A stretch of 64,000 nt of DNA from Kalaharituber pfeilii (lineage: Eukaryota > Ascomycota > Pezizomycetes > Pezizales > Pezizaceae): positions 434,001 through 498,000 of the forward strand of contig WHUZ01000016.1 of the NCBI GenBank assembly GCA_015179045.1, given 5' to 3'. Below the pieces are notes generated by a model, which ran no database searches, had not been told where the DNA came from, and saw only the letters and a program-made list of their open reading frames with translations. Both the position numbers and the translations under genes were made by a program. Every line of letters starts with the position of its first letter. The first letter of the stretch is position 1. Positions 33,866 through 44,458 of this stretch are shown in pieces.

Positions 33866-34565
33866 GTAACGATTACTCTGTCTACTGAGAGGAGTCTCAC
33901 AAGGTATTGCCCCACTCCGCCAATGGCAAGTACGTCATATCCTTCAGCGTCCAAAACAGACAACTGGATCAATAATTTTGTACCAATCAAAAGCCGCTAA
34001 AACCACCAAGTCTAATTCTAGTAACCCAGCACGAAGGGAACAAAGACCCCAAACATTTTGGGAGAATATGAATAAATTTTCTTGTGTATTTAGCTATATG
34101 CAGCATTGCAGACAATATTGTCCAAAGCAATAAAGAACTGGTAAACAAACAACTAACTTTTTAAATAGACCTTCAGTATGATAGACCCTAACCTCCGATT
34201 TTATTAGGTAGGAAACTGAAGTATCATGGTAACATACTTCTGGCTCTTAAGTAGCAAGATCACACTCTCGGAGCATCTCCAGCTGCCGCTGCTGACAATA
34301 GAATACGCTCCCAGTTGTAACCGGTTACAAGACTAAAAGTCCTGGTACATAGTACATACTCCATTGCTGTCTACAAACGCTCTTGGCTTGTGTGCATAAA
34401 ACAGACGCCGCTGGTAGGAACTTTTAAAATACATACAACGCATACAAATTCCGAGATCAACCATCTAACAGTGGTACTAGTTATTGCAACAACCAGCTAA
34501 TCAATGAGAACCATGTGAACAAGGGGGTAAAGGAATTAGTATTAAAAAAAAATAAAAAACGATTA
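33866..34565. other. Unassigned region upstream of the tRNA end
   Basis: No supported gene. AT-rich, with an A-run near 34543. Confidence 0.4.
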
Positions 34566-34661
34566 TTCCGTCGCCGGGAATTGAACCCGGGTTCTGAGAG
34601 GTCACATTTTCGTGTTCAGAAAGATGAGAGTCTCAAATGCTAGCCACTACACCACGACGGA
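34566..34661 (-). tRNA. tRNA-Glu (anticodon CTC) with 24-nt intron
   Basis: On the minus strand the acceptor TCCGTCG pairs with CGACGGA, with A as discriminator. The D arm is GTGT...GCAT with loop AGTGGCTA. The anticodon stem TGAGA/TCTCA encloses the loop CTCTCA|C with anticodon CTC. The T arm is CCGGGTTCAATTCCCGG. A 24-nt intron (34601-34624) sits between positions 37 and 38, the standard eukaryotic nuclear location. All stems are intact, so the gene is probably functional. Confidence 0.9.
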
Positions 34662-34975
34662 TATTGTTTCTATGCAGATGTCCTCCTGTCTTATTACATA
34701 AATGTATAGTGAATCCTCGGCACATACACGTTCTCCTCAAGTTAAATTGAAAACAATAACCCTGTTCTCGTGCAATAATGCTTCCTTTTATAACAAATCC
34801 ACACCTCGAATACCATCTCAATCCCATTTTTGATACCAGAACTTTATCCGTGCGTAAACAATTACCGCAAATATCGGCACGTCGTCTCCTGTACACATAC
34901 CATTTTACAACCACCTTATTCCCCAAAGGTCCCTCTTAGCACTCCACACCAGTTACATTCCCCATCCATAGGTTT
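34662..34975. other. Spacer between tRNA and secreted-protein gene
   Basis: A minus-strand frame at 34633-34926 with several Cys and Arg residues overlaps the tRNA and shows no domain or signal peptide; I do not accept it. The region should hold the 3' UTR of the next gene. Confidence 0.4.
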
Positions 34976-36064
34976 CTAAAGCTCCATCCCCAAATGCCCA
35001 TCCCGCATACCCCACTCTCTCTTAGTATTCTTTCTAGAACCCGACTTACCATTTCCTTTTCCTTCCTTGGTACACTTTCCTCCCTTGCACCCGTTCATCC
35101 CAGACTTGGACCCTCCTTTCTTTCCCTCCTTGCCCTTCTTCCCGTTCCCCTTCTTCTTTGGCAATGCCTCCGGCTCACGCTTATAGACCGCCATGGTCTC
35201 ATGGTCATTTTCAAAGTCCTTCAGACCTTGAATTCCAACACGGAAATTTGCATTAGGATGAACAACTCGCTTCGGCTCCCGAGCCGTCAGGTGAGGCATG
35301 GATATGTACTCATAATCCTCATCAGCCTCATCTTCGGCAATATCTCGCTTCTGGTGATTGAGTTCGGTTTCGGAAGGAGGGCAGTCACATTCTCCATCCC
35401 CCTCTTGAGCGTAGGAAGAACATTTGCATCGTGGCCCACGGCGAGTGTCGGGGCTGTATTGGCAGGGCTTGCAGGGTGCACAGTCTTGAGGTTTTCGCTC
35501 GCCACGGCCGTAGAGGTTCCCAGAATGCAAAGAAGGAGTGTACGAAGGGCGTCTGTAATAGTAAGGAACCACAGGCTCCCTTGTATGAAGTATGTTTTGG
35601 CCCTCATCGTCAACATACTCATCCGTTGCTTCGCACTCGTCCTCGCTGCCATGGTCTCCTCTCTTGCAAACCTCCGCTAGATGAGCACCATCCCCATGTT
35701 GAGTGACCTCACGGCGAGTGATCTGATGTTCTTCCTCCTTGGCTGCCGTCTCACTCTCCTCATCTTCAATGGTAGGGAGTTTAGCTGGAGCAAAATAGCC
35801 GTAACGTATAGGGACTCTGATGACAGAAGGCCCCTCCTTTTTAGGGACTGGAGTTTGCTGAGAAGATGGAGCCAGATTGCTATTGGACTTGGGGTCCTCA
35901 GTGCTGCGTTTTTCGAGAGATGGTGGGCTCTTCAAGGCCGTTAGGGAGTTGAGTTCATCGTACGGCGGAAGGCGTACGCCTTGGATAGTACTCGAAAACG
36001 CTACGAGAGAAGTGAAGATGAAAAGTAGAGGAGAGGAAACTTGTGAACCACGTTTAAACCACAT
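34976..36064 (-). CDS. Secreted protein with multiple dibasic (KEX2-type) sites, 362 residues
   Basis: A single-exon frame. The start at 36064 gives MWFKRGSQVSSPLLFIFTSL, a signal peptide of about 29 residues with a likely cut near STIQG. The mature part holds repeated dibasic motifs: LEKR (about 52-53), TRRE, CKRG, YRRP, QKRD, PKRV, YKRE. These would be cleaved by the Golgi protease Kex2. A central cysteine cluster (DCAPCKPCQY, RCKCSSY, GECDCPP) could form disulfides. Acidic stretches precede it. The C-terminus is Lys/Gly-rich (KKKGNGKKGKEGKKGG, then GMNGCKGGKC). No enzyme family is recognised. It may be a peptide precursor or an unknown cell-wall or effector-type protein. The antisense frame at 34994-35680 is a shadow. 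Confidence 0.75.
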   Translation of the reverse strand: MWFKRGSQVSSPLLFIFTSLVAFSSTIQGVRLPPYDELNSLTALKSPPSLEKRSTEDPKSNSNLAPSSQQTPVPKKEGPSVIRVPIRYGYFAPAKLPTIEDEESETAAKEEEHQITRREVTQHGDGAHLAEVCKRGDHGSEDECEATDEYVDDEGQNILHTREPVVPYYYRRPSYTPSLHSGNLYGRGERKPQDCAPCKPCQYSPDTRRGPRCKCSSYAQEGDGECDCPPSETELNHQKRDIAEDEADEDYEYISMPHLTAREPKRVVHPNANFRVGIQGLKDFENDHETMAVYKREPEALPKKKGNGKKGKEGKKGGSKSGMNGCKGGKCTKEGKGNGKSGSRKNTKREWGMRDGHLGMEL

Positions 36065-36744
36065 AGCTGCTGGTGACAGAACACAGTATTCGCGGGAATG
36101 ATGGAGATGAGCTTCAGGAGGCTCCTGGGTATACGGTTAAACTGAGGCAAGGGTGGGGAAGTAGGAAGAAAGGTACAGGGCGGGTTGTCGACAAGTCCTA
36201 TGAAGATTCGTGGGCTTTCTGCCTCATACTGTGAAGTTGTTATTGCTTTCTCAATTAGGAAGGTGTGCATGTCCTTTGTTCACCTTTTCTCGGGTGCTTA
36301 CTTACATACTTGGAAGTACATAAGAAGTGTGATGTATGTACGTAACCAATCTACATGTACTTGTTGATTACTGCGGCAAATAGACAACTTGATACAACAC
36401 GTGAAGAGTGCGCAGTAATTTCGCTCAACTCTCAATAGTATCTGAGCTGGTCACGAGCTCATCACCTGGAATGCTGCGCTCAGTCACGGGTGTTGACAGC
36501 TCATTTAATCCAGTTGGAAAATGTCACTATAACCAGGAGGTAGAAGTGTTACGGTTTCTACGATGATGTAGTAAATTTGAGGATGTAACTTCGGACAACG
36601 CTTGGTGCTTGACCATTGAGAGGGCAGCTCTCGCTGGCCCTTCTTCTAGTCGATCCTGCATGCCTTCCATCGATTGTCTAACTTGCTATGATACCATGAT
36701 GTTCTATCTATGGATATCCCTCAGCCACCACCTCGCCTCTTGTA
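36065..36744. other. Upstream region of the secreted-protein gene
   Basis: Promoter-side sequence; no clear TATA box or other gene seen. Confidence 0.4.
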
Positions 36745-36842
36745 GAGGTCCATCCGGTGGCTCTGCTCCTGGAGGTCCGTTCAGCGGCTCTGCTCCTGGA
36801 GGTCCATCGGTGGCTTTGCTCCTAGAGGTCCATCCAGTGGCT
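36745..36842. repeat. Minisatellite of about 27-30 bp, four units
   Basis: GGTCCATCCGGTGGCTCTGC, GGTCCGTTCAGCGGCTCTGC, GGTCCATCGGTGGCTTTGC and GGTCCATCCAGTGGCT occur in register, separated by TCCTGGA or TCCTAGA. Confidence 0.85.
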
Positions 36843-38032
36843 GACACTGTGCTATGACCATGCCGTCAGATCCTTGCAATACACATCTGTGCCCGACCCA
36901 TGTTTCATTGCCAGACTGTAGCTATCAGTTGATCAGGCCGAATTGTCACTAGCAACTTTACAGGTCATTGGGTGGATATCCCCTTTCCGGGTAGGCCCTG
37001 ACAAGTAGTTTCCATCTGTCTAACCACAATTGTCCTCACCAATGAATTTTCATCTGTATGATAGTTACTGAAATCTTATTTTGTTGCTGATGGAGATTAC
37101 TGTTGAACCGACGGCGTAATTCTAGCACCGACACGGAGAAATTATAGGCCGACGGCTTGACGGATGGTTGACTGTGGCGTTTTGGAAATTTTCCTGTGGC
37201 AATTGTGAAGGCCGCTGCAAGGGACATATAAATCACGGGTCCTGTATGTACTAGAGATTACTTCTGCAATTAATTAATTCTTTCCGCTCGAAAGCGTGAT
37301 ACGAAAGGTGGGAGGATGTGAAGCAAGGAAAGTTGGGTCAGAGGCAGGAGAATGGTGAAGAGTGGACATCCTCGAGAAAGCGTTCTGCGCCTTGAACGAT
37401 AGATAGGTGGGGAAGGATTAGTCTCGTAACCAGACGCTGACTAAGCGGAGTTTCAGGGAAATGGTTGGAAACCCTGATGGCAAAGCCGGCGGAAATGCAA
37501 CCAGCTGGCGGAAATGGCTTTCCAGTATCTGATTCCAGCTTTCTGCCAACCAAACTCTCTTTCCGCTCAAGGCTACCTTTCCGCTTAATTCTGAACATCA
37601 TTCCCAGCCATCTGCTACCCAGTTTAATTGTATTTGGTGAGAAATTGTGAATAGACATTGTCCTTGCTGATAAATAATTTGTTTAAAACTAAGTGCCTGA
37701 GAGGTAGAATAGTAGTAGCGGAAGAGAGTATATAATCTCTATGGAGAACTAGTAAACTTCAGTATGTAGATAAAGTCAAAGCAGTTTAGCAATGGCAGTC
37801 TATGGCAGTATATCGAGTGGAGACTAGGCCTATTAGAGTAGGCTTATCGATAAGAAATCCCTAGTCTGGTTGCAATCAGACTAAGAAATCCCCCCACTTG
37901 TAAAGTTACGGCACCGAACAACCCTCCTCAACTCCTCTTAACACTTTTCCGGACCTTATTCTCGTTAGTTCTAGGTATCTTCTCTTTCCTGTACTTAGTT
38001 CTATATAAGAATATATTTGATATAAGAATATA
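36843..38032. other. Unassigned region
   Basis: No supported gene. GTCTCGTAACCAGACG near 37415 has relatives near 60858 and 63690, a short motif of unknown origin. Confidence 0.4.
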
Positions 38033-38082
38033 CCCCCCCCCCCCCGCCCGATGACATTCTTATATCGAGAGTCTACTGTACC
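38033..38082. mobile_element. Possible solo pogo/Tc1-like end next to a C-run
   Basis: Thirteen C at 38033-38045 are followed by ACATTCTTATATCGAGAGTC and TACTGTA. Read in reverse, TACAGTAGACTCTCGATATAAG resembles pogo-type ends with a TA target. GATATAAGAATATA occurs on the other side of the C-run, so the piece may be a collapsed element. I see no full partner end. Confidence 0.35.
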
Positions 38083-38691
38083 ATCTCTCTATAGAAGCAA
38101 CCAACATATAGTCATTAGAAACTCTAGAAATGGACAGGTGAACTCTAATAGGGATACATATTAATGAATGAACTATATGGGCTATATCTCTTTTATAGAC
38201 CTCTGAAGACTTGCTTGTTGCAGGCTCTTCTCCGGAGTCCAACATGATACCAGTAAACAAAAATTGATCTTGTCGCTGCAGTACAATTGGTTTGAAAAAA
38301 GAGTAGAGAGTAGATAGGACAAAGAGGGAGTAGAATTAGAGATGAGTGGATTTAGAGTACTCAATTCGGTTTGGTGTTGATGAGTTTAGAGATACGTAAA
38401 AATATGCAGTTATCGTTATATGAATTACAATAATAATATGTAACCGGAATGAAGCTATTGGAATTTGCATGGCGCAACCGGGTCAAGATCTCCCAGGCGC
38501 TCCTAACGGAGTCCAACCATTTTCCTGAAAGTTCGCTTAGTCATGGTTACGACACTAGGGAAGGACGAGGGGCAGGCCTAGTCTCGAGACTAGGGCAGTC
38601 GTGTTGACGTTTGCTGCATGAAGATTAACACTCAGGGGACCATTTGCTAGTTGCATTGCTTGGCTGCTGTCTTTCACCACAACCCGGCGTG

Positions 38692-39499
38692 CACCACGTC
38701 CCGACGCACGTTCTACACTAAAACTGAGCATGCGCGACAACATATATCTCAACCACCCGAATAGAATTTTGTATGCGCTCTTCAGAAGAAATAAATACAG
38801 GGTTTGTCTTCACCTTTAATTCCTCTATTTGCACTGAAAAGACATTGTGGTTGATTAATGGCGCCATGAGTTTTTCATTGATGTCTTGGCATGCATTTAT
38901 ATGGAATTCCCATACAAAGTGAACTGGAGGGTACAATGCACAACTTCTCTTCAACGGTCACCATAATGGCTATATAATTGTGGCTAGAGAGTCTCCCCAA
39001 TAGGCCTCTTGTCAGTTAGTACTTCAATGGGTTTAATGTTGTTTAATCCCTCATTTATACATCAAATTGCCATTTCAGGTAGTTTTCCTATACAATTATT
39101 GAATACAGTTTCTATGAGAAAATGAATTTTGTGAATAACTCCACCACTTCTTGAGAGGTTTTCTTGGTGTACCTCTCACATCTTTGAATAAGATAAAATA
39201 TTGATATTCAAGTGTCCTACTGCTTTTATCAAATTTACTTCAGGTGTGATAAGTGGAATTCAATACTAGTGATATCACAGCGAAAAATATATGCCATGCC
39301 TATGCCAATTTATGGTAAGAATTTCATAAATCATAAATCCCTTCAAAGCAACATATTTGAAGAAGCTAAGATGTGGAATATGAAGAATAGTCCTTAATTT
39401 AACTGCTCTACAAGTTGCATATAAAATTCTATTCTGGTAGTTGAGATATATGTTGTCGCGCGGTCAGTTTTGGTATAAAACGTGCGTCGGGACGTGGTG
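38692..39499. mobile_element. Unclassified element with 84-bp terminal inverted repeats
   Basis: The left arm (38692-38775) begins CACCACGTCCCGACGCACGT; the right arm (39417-39499) is its complement. The blocks GCGCGACAACATATATCTCA and GAATAGAATTTT are shared, overall about 85-90% identical. The interior (about 640 bp) is AT-rich without a convincing transposase frame. No target duplication is obvious, so I cannot assign a superfamily. Confidence 0.75.
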
Positions 39500-40585
39500 A
39501 ATTACAGTAATAGTTGAATAACTAATTCAAAATTTATTATCGTGGATTTGTTGCAACATGGCTGAAGTATTCGATTAGTTGATACAGTTGGTGTAGAATA
39601 TGATTGGACATTGAGTGTTAGAAAATATTGTCATTGAAGTAATGTACTGATGTAAGTGAAGAATCAAATACTCACCTAAATGGGTGGTTTATTACGTGTT
39701 TTGTCAGCAGTTTGAGTTAAACATCTGAATTCACACTTTCCTACATCAATGGGATATTGGCAAGTTGACTCAATGTCTGCCAAGCATTGGTACTGTGGGA
39801 ATCTTGGCGCTTGATGATGCAACGGTGGATGATAACTCAAGATGGAAGGGGGGACCATTGATGCCTAGATGAGACTACCCAAGGAGGAAAGGGGGACCAT
39901 GGCGGCCTGGATGAGACTACCCGAGAGGGAAGGAGGGCCCTGAGGGACTGAGGAGCGGCGATTACCACAAGGGGGGAGGGGACCAGAGGGTGATGGGTAT
40001 ATAAGGAGGGGGAGAAGGAGGCTTCTATCATCATTATCATCGTCGAGGGTGGTCACTGTACAACTGGGTGGTTCTTCTGTCCGTCTTGCAGTGTTTCATA
40101 GTCCTCTTCAATACAGTGAACCGGTCTCTGTCTTTGTGCCTCGCAGTTATCTCTAGCTCTTTACTATTGTGTGTTCTCGTTCCCCTCCTCAGAACTTCCG
40201 TCTGTTCCCTCCCACAGTACGTTGACTAGCTATCATCTACTGCCAGTTAAGCATTAGTAAATGATAATAGTACTACAAACAGAGGTCTTTAATACGGCAG
40301 CAACTAGTCTCATACGCAGCCACTAGTAAGCAGCACCAACAAGTATCACCACTTCTCAAGTCTATAGTGTTGCACAGTAACAGCAATGCAATACTGAAAT
40401 GAAGTTAGCAGGAATTGATTCTAGACTTATGGGTCCGGCAGAGTTGTAATGTAGCAAGCCCACTTTTGACATAAATTTTATAAGCTTGAGTAAAGAGAGT
40501 CTAATTAGCACTGTATTGAAACTAGTACTATGTTTGAGAATGTATCAAGTCATAGCTGGTAGTAGAGAGTTCAGTGATCATGAAG
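39500..40585. other. Unassigned region
   Basis: No supported gene. Contains the 42-bp minisatellite at 39841-39940. Confidence 0.4.
39841..39940. repeat. 42-bp minisatellite, about 2.5 units
   Basis: GATGAGACTACCCAAGGAGG followed by AAAGGGGGACCATGGCGGCC, and a next unit GATGAGACTACCCGAGAGGG; a partial first unit GGGGGGACCATTGATGCC precedes. Confidence 0.75.
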
Positions 40586-40665
40586 CTATCATCGCTCTAA
40601 CCTCGCCATAGCCCATTGGGCGGCATGCGAGTACTGATATAAAAAAAAAAAATATCATCGCTCTA
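40586..40665 (+). mobile_element. LINE family A tail-only insertion
   Basis: Insert 40599-40652 (54 bp): ACCTCGCCATAGCCCATTGG, GCGAGTACTGATAT and poly(A). TATCATCGCTCTA flanks both sides perfectly (40586-40598 and 40653-40665). Confidence 0.95.
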
Positions 40666-41824
40666 GTCGAGACTGGGCTGCCACCTGACTGTAGTTATGT
40701 AGGTACGAGTACTACGCTCGGCTGCAGTACTGCCCTAGTCGGTTGCATTACTCCTCATAGAGGGTACGCCCAACTTGTTGTCATACCCAGACGGGCACTG
40801 GGTGCTGCCAAGAGATGCAGAAACCCAGTGCTAACTAGTTTGGTTCCACTACGGTACCCCAACGGTATAGTCAAACTACTCCTAGTACTATTCACCAAGA
40901 CTTCGGGAATGATGCACTGATGTTTGACAAACCACTTACTGACGTTTTCTCTAGACCTACAATGAGCTAAGGTTTTAGCCCACATCTGCCACATAAAAGA
41001 CGTGAGATCCAAGCACATGTTATCCAATGCGAATGAGCCTCAGGCTGGTGGAAAAACACAAATTCTTTGCAATAAGCTACTATTAGGTAATTACTCCCTA
41101 ACCGTCAAATTGGATGCCCTTTTTCCTCTACAGTAGTCAAGCTTATCCTTTATGCTTGCCTCGGAGCATCGAGGGTTTTGACCCAGGGGCCCTGCCATAG
41201 CGAATAGCGATAAGCGGAGTTGTGTTACATAAAAAAGAAAGATTACCCACGAGACAAGGCGCAGATCACACAGTTTTCAATTTGTGCATGCCATAAGAGG
41301 TTAGTGTCCCCAACACGTGACCTGAGTACATCTCACTGGAGCCCGGAAGGATCACGTTTACCTGCTCCACAGAGTTAGTTTTCATGCCCTGCATATATAT
41401 ACAATCAATGGTTCGTAGTAGATCCTTTGTTATCTAAGAATAGGAGCTACTATAGAGGTTGGTGAAAGTAAACTTCGCGTCTCCATGCGTATCCGCTTTT
41501 CTTTACGTACATAGCCAACTTCGAAACGCGTTCCGCCCAATATTATTTCTGGCATTTAAGCTATTAACGGACGCAGAAAAGAGGACAATGTTTTCTCGCG
41601 TTAAGGGAGTTGGGAGTTCCGGGTCTCTATACTAATAATCTGCTGGAAATAGCATAACGTAAACGCAGGTATCAGCAGAAGCGGGACACACGCAAACGCG
41701 GGTAGCCGTCGAGCGCGGATATATTAAGCTTTATTCGTAAGTAAGTAGCTTGACCTCTAGTTTCCAATATATGGGATGGCTGAGGGGTTCTAAATTATGA
41801 TTAGTCTCATGGAGCCCCAGATTG
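40666..41824. other. Unassigned region
   Basis: No supported gene. ACGGGCACTGGGTGCTGCCA at about 40791 resembles ACGGGCACTGGATACTGCCA at about 45319, a short shared fragment of unknown origin. Confidence 0.4.
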
Positions 41825-41949
41825 ACTCGGATGCTGCTTTTTTTTTTTTTTTACTATCAATACTCGCATGCCGCCCTAAGGGCTATGGCGAGGGTTTTAT
41901 TTAAACTAGAAGAAAGAAAATTGACTAGATACATGTGAACTCGGATGCT
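41825..41949 (-). mobile_element. LINE family A 3'-end insertion, 103 bp
   Basis: Insert 41836-41938 between copies of ACTCGGATGCT (41825-41835 and 41939-41949). On the minus strand it includes about 50 nt of 3' UTR before the CTCGC/GCGAG hairpin and poly(A), so it is slightly longer than the minimal copies. Confidence 0.9.
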
Positions 41950-42724
41950 TCAATGGAGAGCGTGGATGCGGCTGTCGAGGGCTGTCGATACTGATGGAAG
42001 TTGAATCTACTTAAACAAGCTGAAAGGAGAAAAGCACTATACGCGTGAGCAATAAGTTAAGATCCAAAGAACTATTGGTGAGGCTTTGGTGTGAGACGTA
42101 CTTACCACTGTCGCCAGTTTATACTTAATCAAAAGGTTTGGCCTCTTGGCTTGGGGTACTGGGACTGATTCACCGCACTTGATCATACACATTACTGTTT
42201 TTGCTCTGGCCATTGATCAGACCGCCGGGTACTGCAGCATGCCGCCGCCAGGCGTGATAGCTGACCCTCAGGGGATCACGTTGTCTTGTGAAGTGCGAAA
42301 AATTGGAAGCGTCCGTAGCAGTGCACTTTGTGTACTCCGTTATCTTTTTAATATCTTCTGCTTGTAGCTTAATATAGTCTGGTTGTGGGCCATATACTTT
42401 CCACAAATACCCATTACTAGTCTCTGTAGTGTAGAGATCACACTCTGGTGAATAGAGAGCAGTCTTAGCAGAGACGTCATGGGTGCAGGATCGGTAATGT
42501 GGCAGAGTAGCGTCGTTGCGAGTTGGATGGGCGCAGGATCAGGGCACGTGGGGACTTCGCCGTACTGACCCATATATTGTGCGCGTCGGGCTTGGCACAG
42601 ATAGGTTTAGGTTACCCACGCACACAGAGCAGCGCGTGGGACTGCCGTGCAATATCAGGCACCCATCCTTCTACCTCTTCCTCTCCCCTTCATTCCTATC
42701 TACACCCACCTACGTGTCGTGAAT
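41950..42724. other. Unassigned region
   Basis: No supported gene; leads into the CT-rich promoter repeat of the 43088 gene. Confidence 0.4.
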
Positions 42725-43015
42725 CACCAAAGCAGCCTTCCTTCTCCTCTCTTTCTCGACCTTTCTTCCCCTCTCTTTCGTGCCCTTCCTTCCGCTCTCT
42801 TTCTTGACCTTTCTTCCCCTCTCTTTCTTGACCTTTCCTCCCCTCTCTTTCTTGACTTTCGTTCCCTCTCTTTCTTGACCTTCCTTCGCCCCTCTTTCTT
42901 GACCTTCCTTCCCCTCTCTTTCTTGACTTTCGTTCCCTCTCTTTCTTGACCTTCCTTCCCCCCTCTTTCTTGACTTTCCTTCCCCTCTCTTTCTTGACCT
43001 TCCTTCATCAATCAC
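42725..43015. repeat. CT-rich minisatellite in the promoter of the 43088 gene
   Basis: About eleven units of 21-26 bp built on CCCCTCTCTTTCTTGACCTT (variants CGTTCCCTCTCTTTCTTGAC). It ends about 70 bp before the start codon. A strand-asymmetric polypyrimidine tract here may act as promoter element or nucleosome-excluding sequence. Its Lys/Arg/Glu-rich reverse-strand frames are artefacts. Confidence 0.9.
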
Positions 43016-43027
43016 AGCTTCCACTTT

Positions 43028-43035
43028 TATAAATA
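43028..43035 (+). promoter_or_regulatory. TATA box
   Basis: TATAAATA lies 53 bases upstream of the ATG at 43088, directly after the CT-rich repeat and with no other candidate nearby. Confidence 0.65.
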
Positions 43036-43087
43036 CTCATCGGCATCCTGTCATTCCTCTTCAAGCCCTGTCCTTTCAGTTGACACA

Positions 43088-44196
43088 ATGGCTCCAGTCT
43101 TGTCCAAAGTCGGGAGTGGACTCCTCGTGAGCGTCGTTCTAGCTGCTCTTGCCGGAGAAGCAAACTGCGAGAGCAAGAGGGCAGAGACCACCCTGGCTCT
43201 CAATCAATTGTGCAATTACCCACAGTTGGACGTCTGCCGTCACCCAAAAGCCGTCGGCCTCATTGAAGAGAGGATCCAAACGTGGTATAAGGACATCGGT
43301 CCCGATGACCCAAGGAAGGAGTTCTTGGAAGCTGCCTTCATGACCAAGAAACCCAGGCACAGGGATCCTAACTATAACGCCCATCAACGCCTCGTAAACC
43401 GATACTGGGAAATCATTTTCGATGCTCAAGCGGAGTGGCGTGAGCAACGCGAGGAACAAGAGAAAGAGAATCCAGAAAAGGATGAAGAGGAAGAGAATCA
43501 ACCACTTCTCGGGGAGGATATCATCAATCGCGATGGCATCAACTATTATGCCGATTTATGCTGTGAGTTCTCCTCGCTTATGCTGATGTCTTCGATGAAC
43601 TAAAGCAATCAAACTTACCACAATATCAACAGGTCCACAAGGGTGGGACTGCTTGACGACAAACAATGACCCAGATGATGCAGATGCTTTCTCGGTGTAT
43701 TGCTACAACAACGAGTAAGTTTGTTTCATTTCCTCAAGATATTAGCGCACCACACGCATTTCATGGGGATTGTCTCAGAAACGCACATAATTCATCTCAA
43801 AGCACGTAAGAATTGATGTTGCTAACATAACATCCACAAAGGACCACATCTATGATGATGACTGAAGGATTCGAGATGGAAGACAAGGCCGGTGTTCTCA
43901 ATCTCAAGGATCTGAGTTACACACGTGGTGACGGAAAACTTGTTAATCTCACTTCCGTCAATCAGCCTGAAGAAGTGCCATACATCATTTCGTCTCGCAC
44001 TCATGTGCCTCTCTCCGAGCCCACTGAGGAAACTACCATCATAAATGGCACCACCGATGGTACAACTACAGCCATGCCGAGTTCAACTGACTCTAATTCT
44101 GCTTCCTCTACGAACGGAGGTGATTTTGCAGGCTTGTTAGCCGTCCTCATCGTTCAAGCAATCCTTGCTGGCCTCGTCGGGACCTTGGTGTTGTAG
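43088..44196 (+). CDS. Secreted GPI-anchored protein of unknown function, three exons
   Basis: Exons 43088-43562, 43633-43714 and 43842-44196; both introns are GTGAGT/GTAAGT..AG and the total is 912 nt (303 residues). The ATG has good context (ACACAATGGCT). Residues 1-27 form a signal peptide (MAPVLSKVGSGLLVSVVLAA, cut near GEANC). The mature part has paired cysteines (LCNYPQLDVCRH, DLCCPQGWDC, YCYNN), a Trp/Tyr-rich helical segment and an acidic Glu/Gln run. The C-terminus is Ser/Thr-rich followed by a hydrophobic tail (FAGLLAVLIVQAILAGLVGT), the pattern of a GPI-attachment signal with an omega site near the SSTNGG segment. It probably sits at the cell surface. I do not recognise the family. 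Confidence 0.85.
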
Positions 44197-44458
44197 AGAA
44201 CGTATGTTGGTCCAGGTTGAGGGTAATGACACCTAATGAAGGCATTTCGCGAGTTCTCGCAACTATCGTTGAGTGTGTTCACTTGTGTTTCTGCTCTTTG
44301 ACTGGGCCTCGTGTTCCTTCCTAAGCTTATAAGCTCTTTCTTTTACATCTCTCTTTTTTAGTGACGCTTCTTGTGAATTTCTTTTTTCCTTTTTTTTCCC
44401 ATTACGGCAGTTGGGTTTGTAAGTGTGGCAGTGAAAGGAGGGATTTCCTTTATGTTGG

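Noticed and set aside
34994..35680. 228-codon plus-strand frame with hydrophobic segments
   Set aside because: Antisense to the secreted-protein gene; the minus strand has a better start, signal peptide and dibasic pattern.
39417..39499. LTR end of a retrotransposon
   Set aside because: The matching copy at 38692-38775 is inverted, not direct, and no TG..CA ends, primer-binding site or pol gene is present.
42710..43024. Lys/Arg/Glu-rich minus-strand frames
   Set aside because: They read the CT-rich promoter minisatellite in reverse; the repeat explains open frames in several phases.
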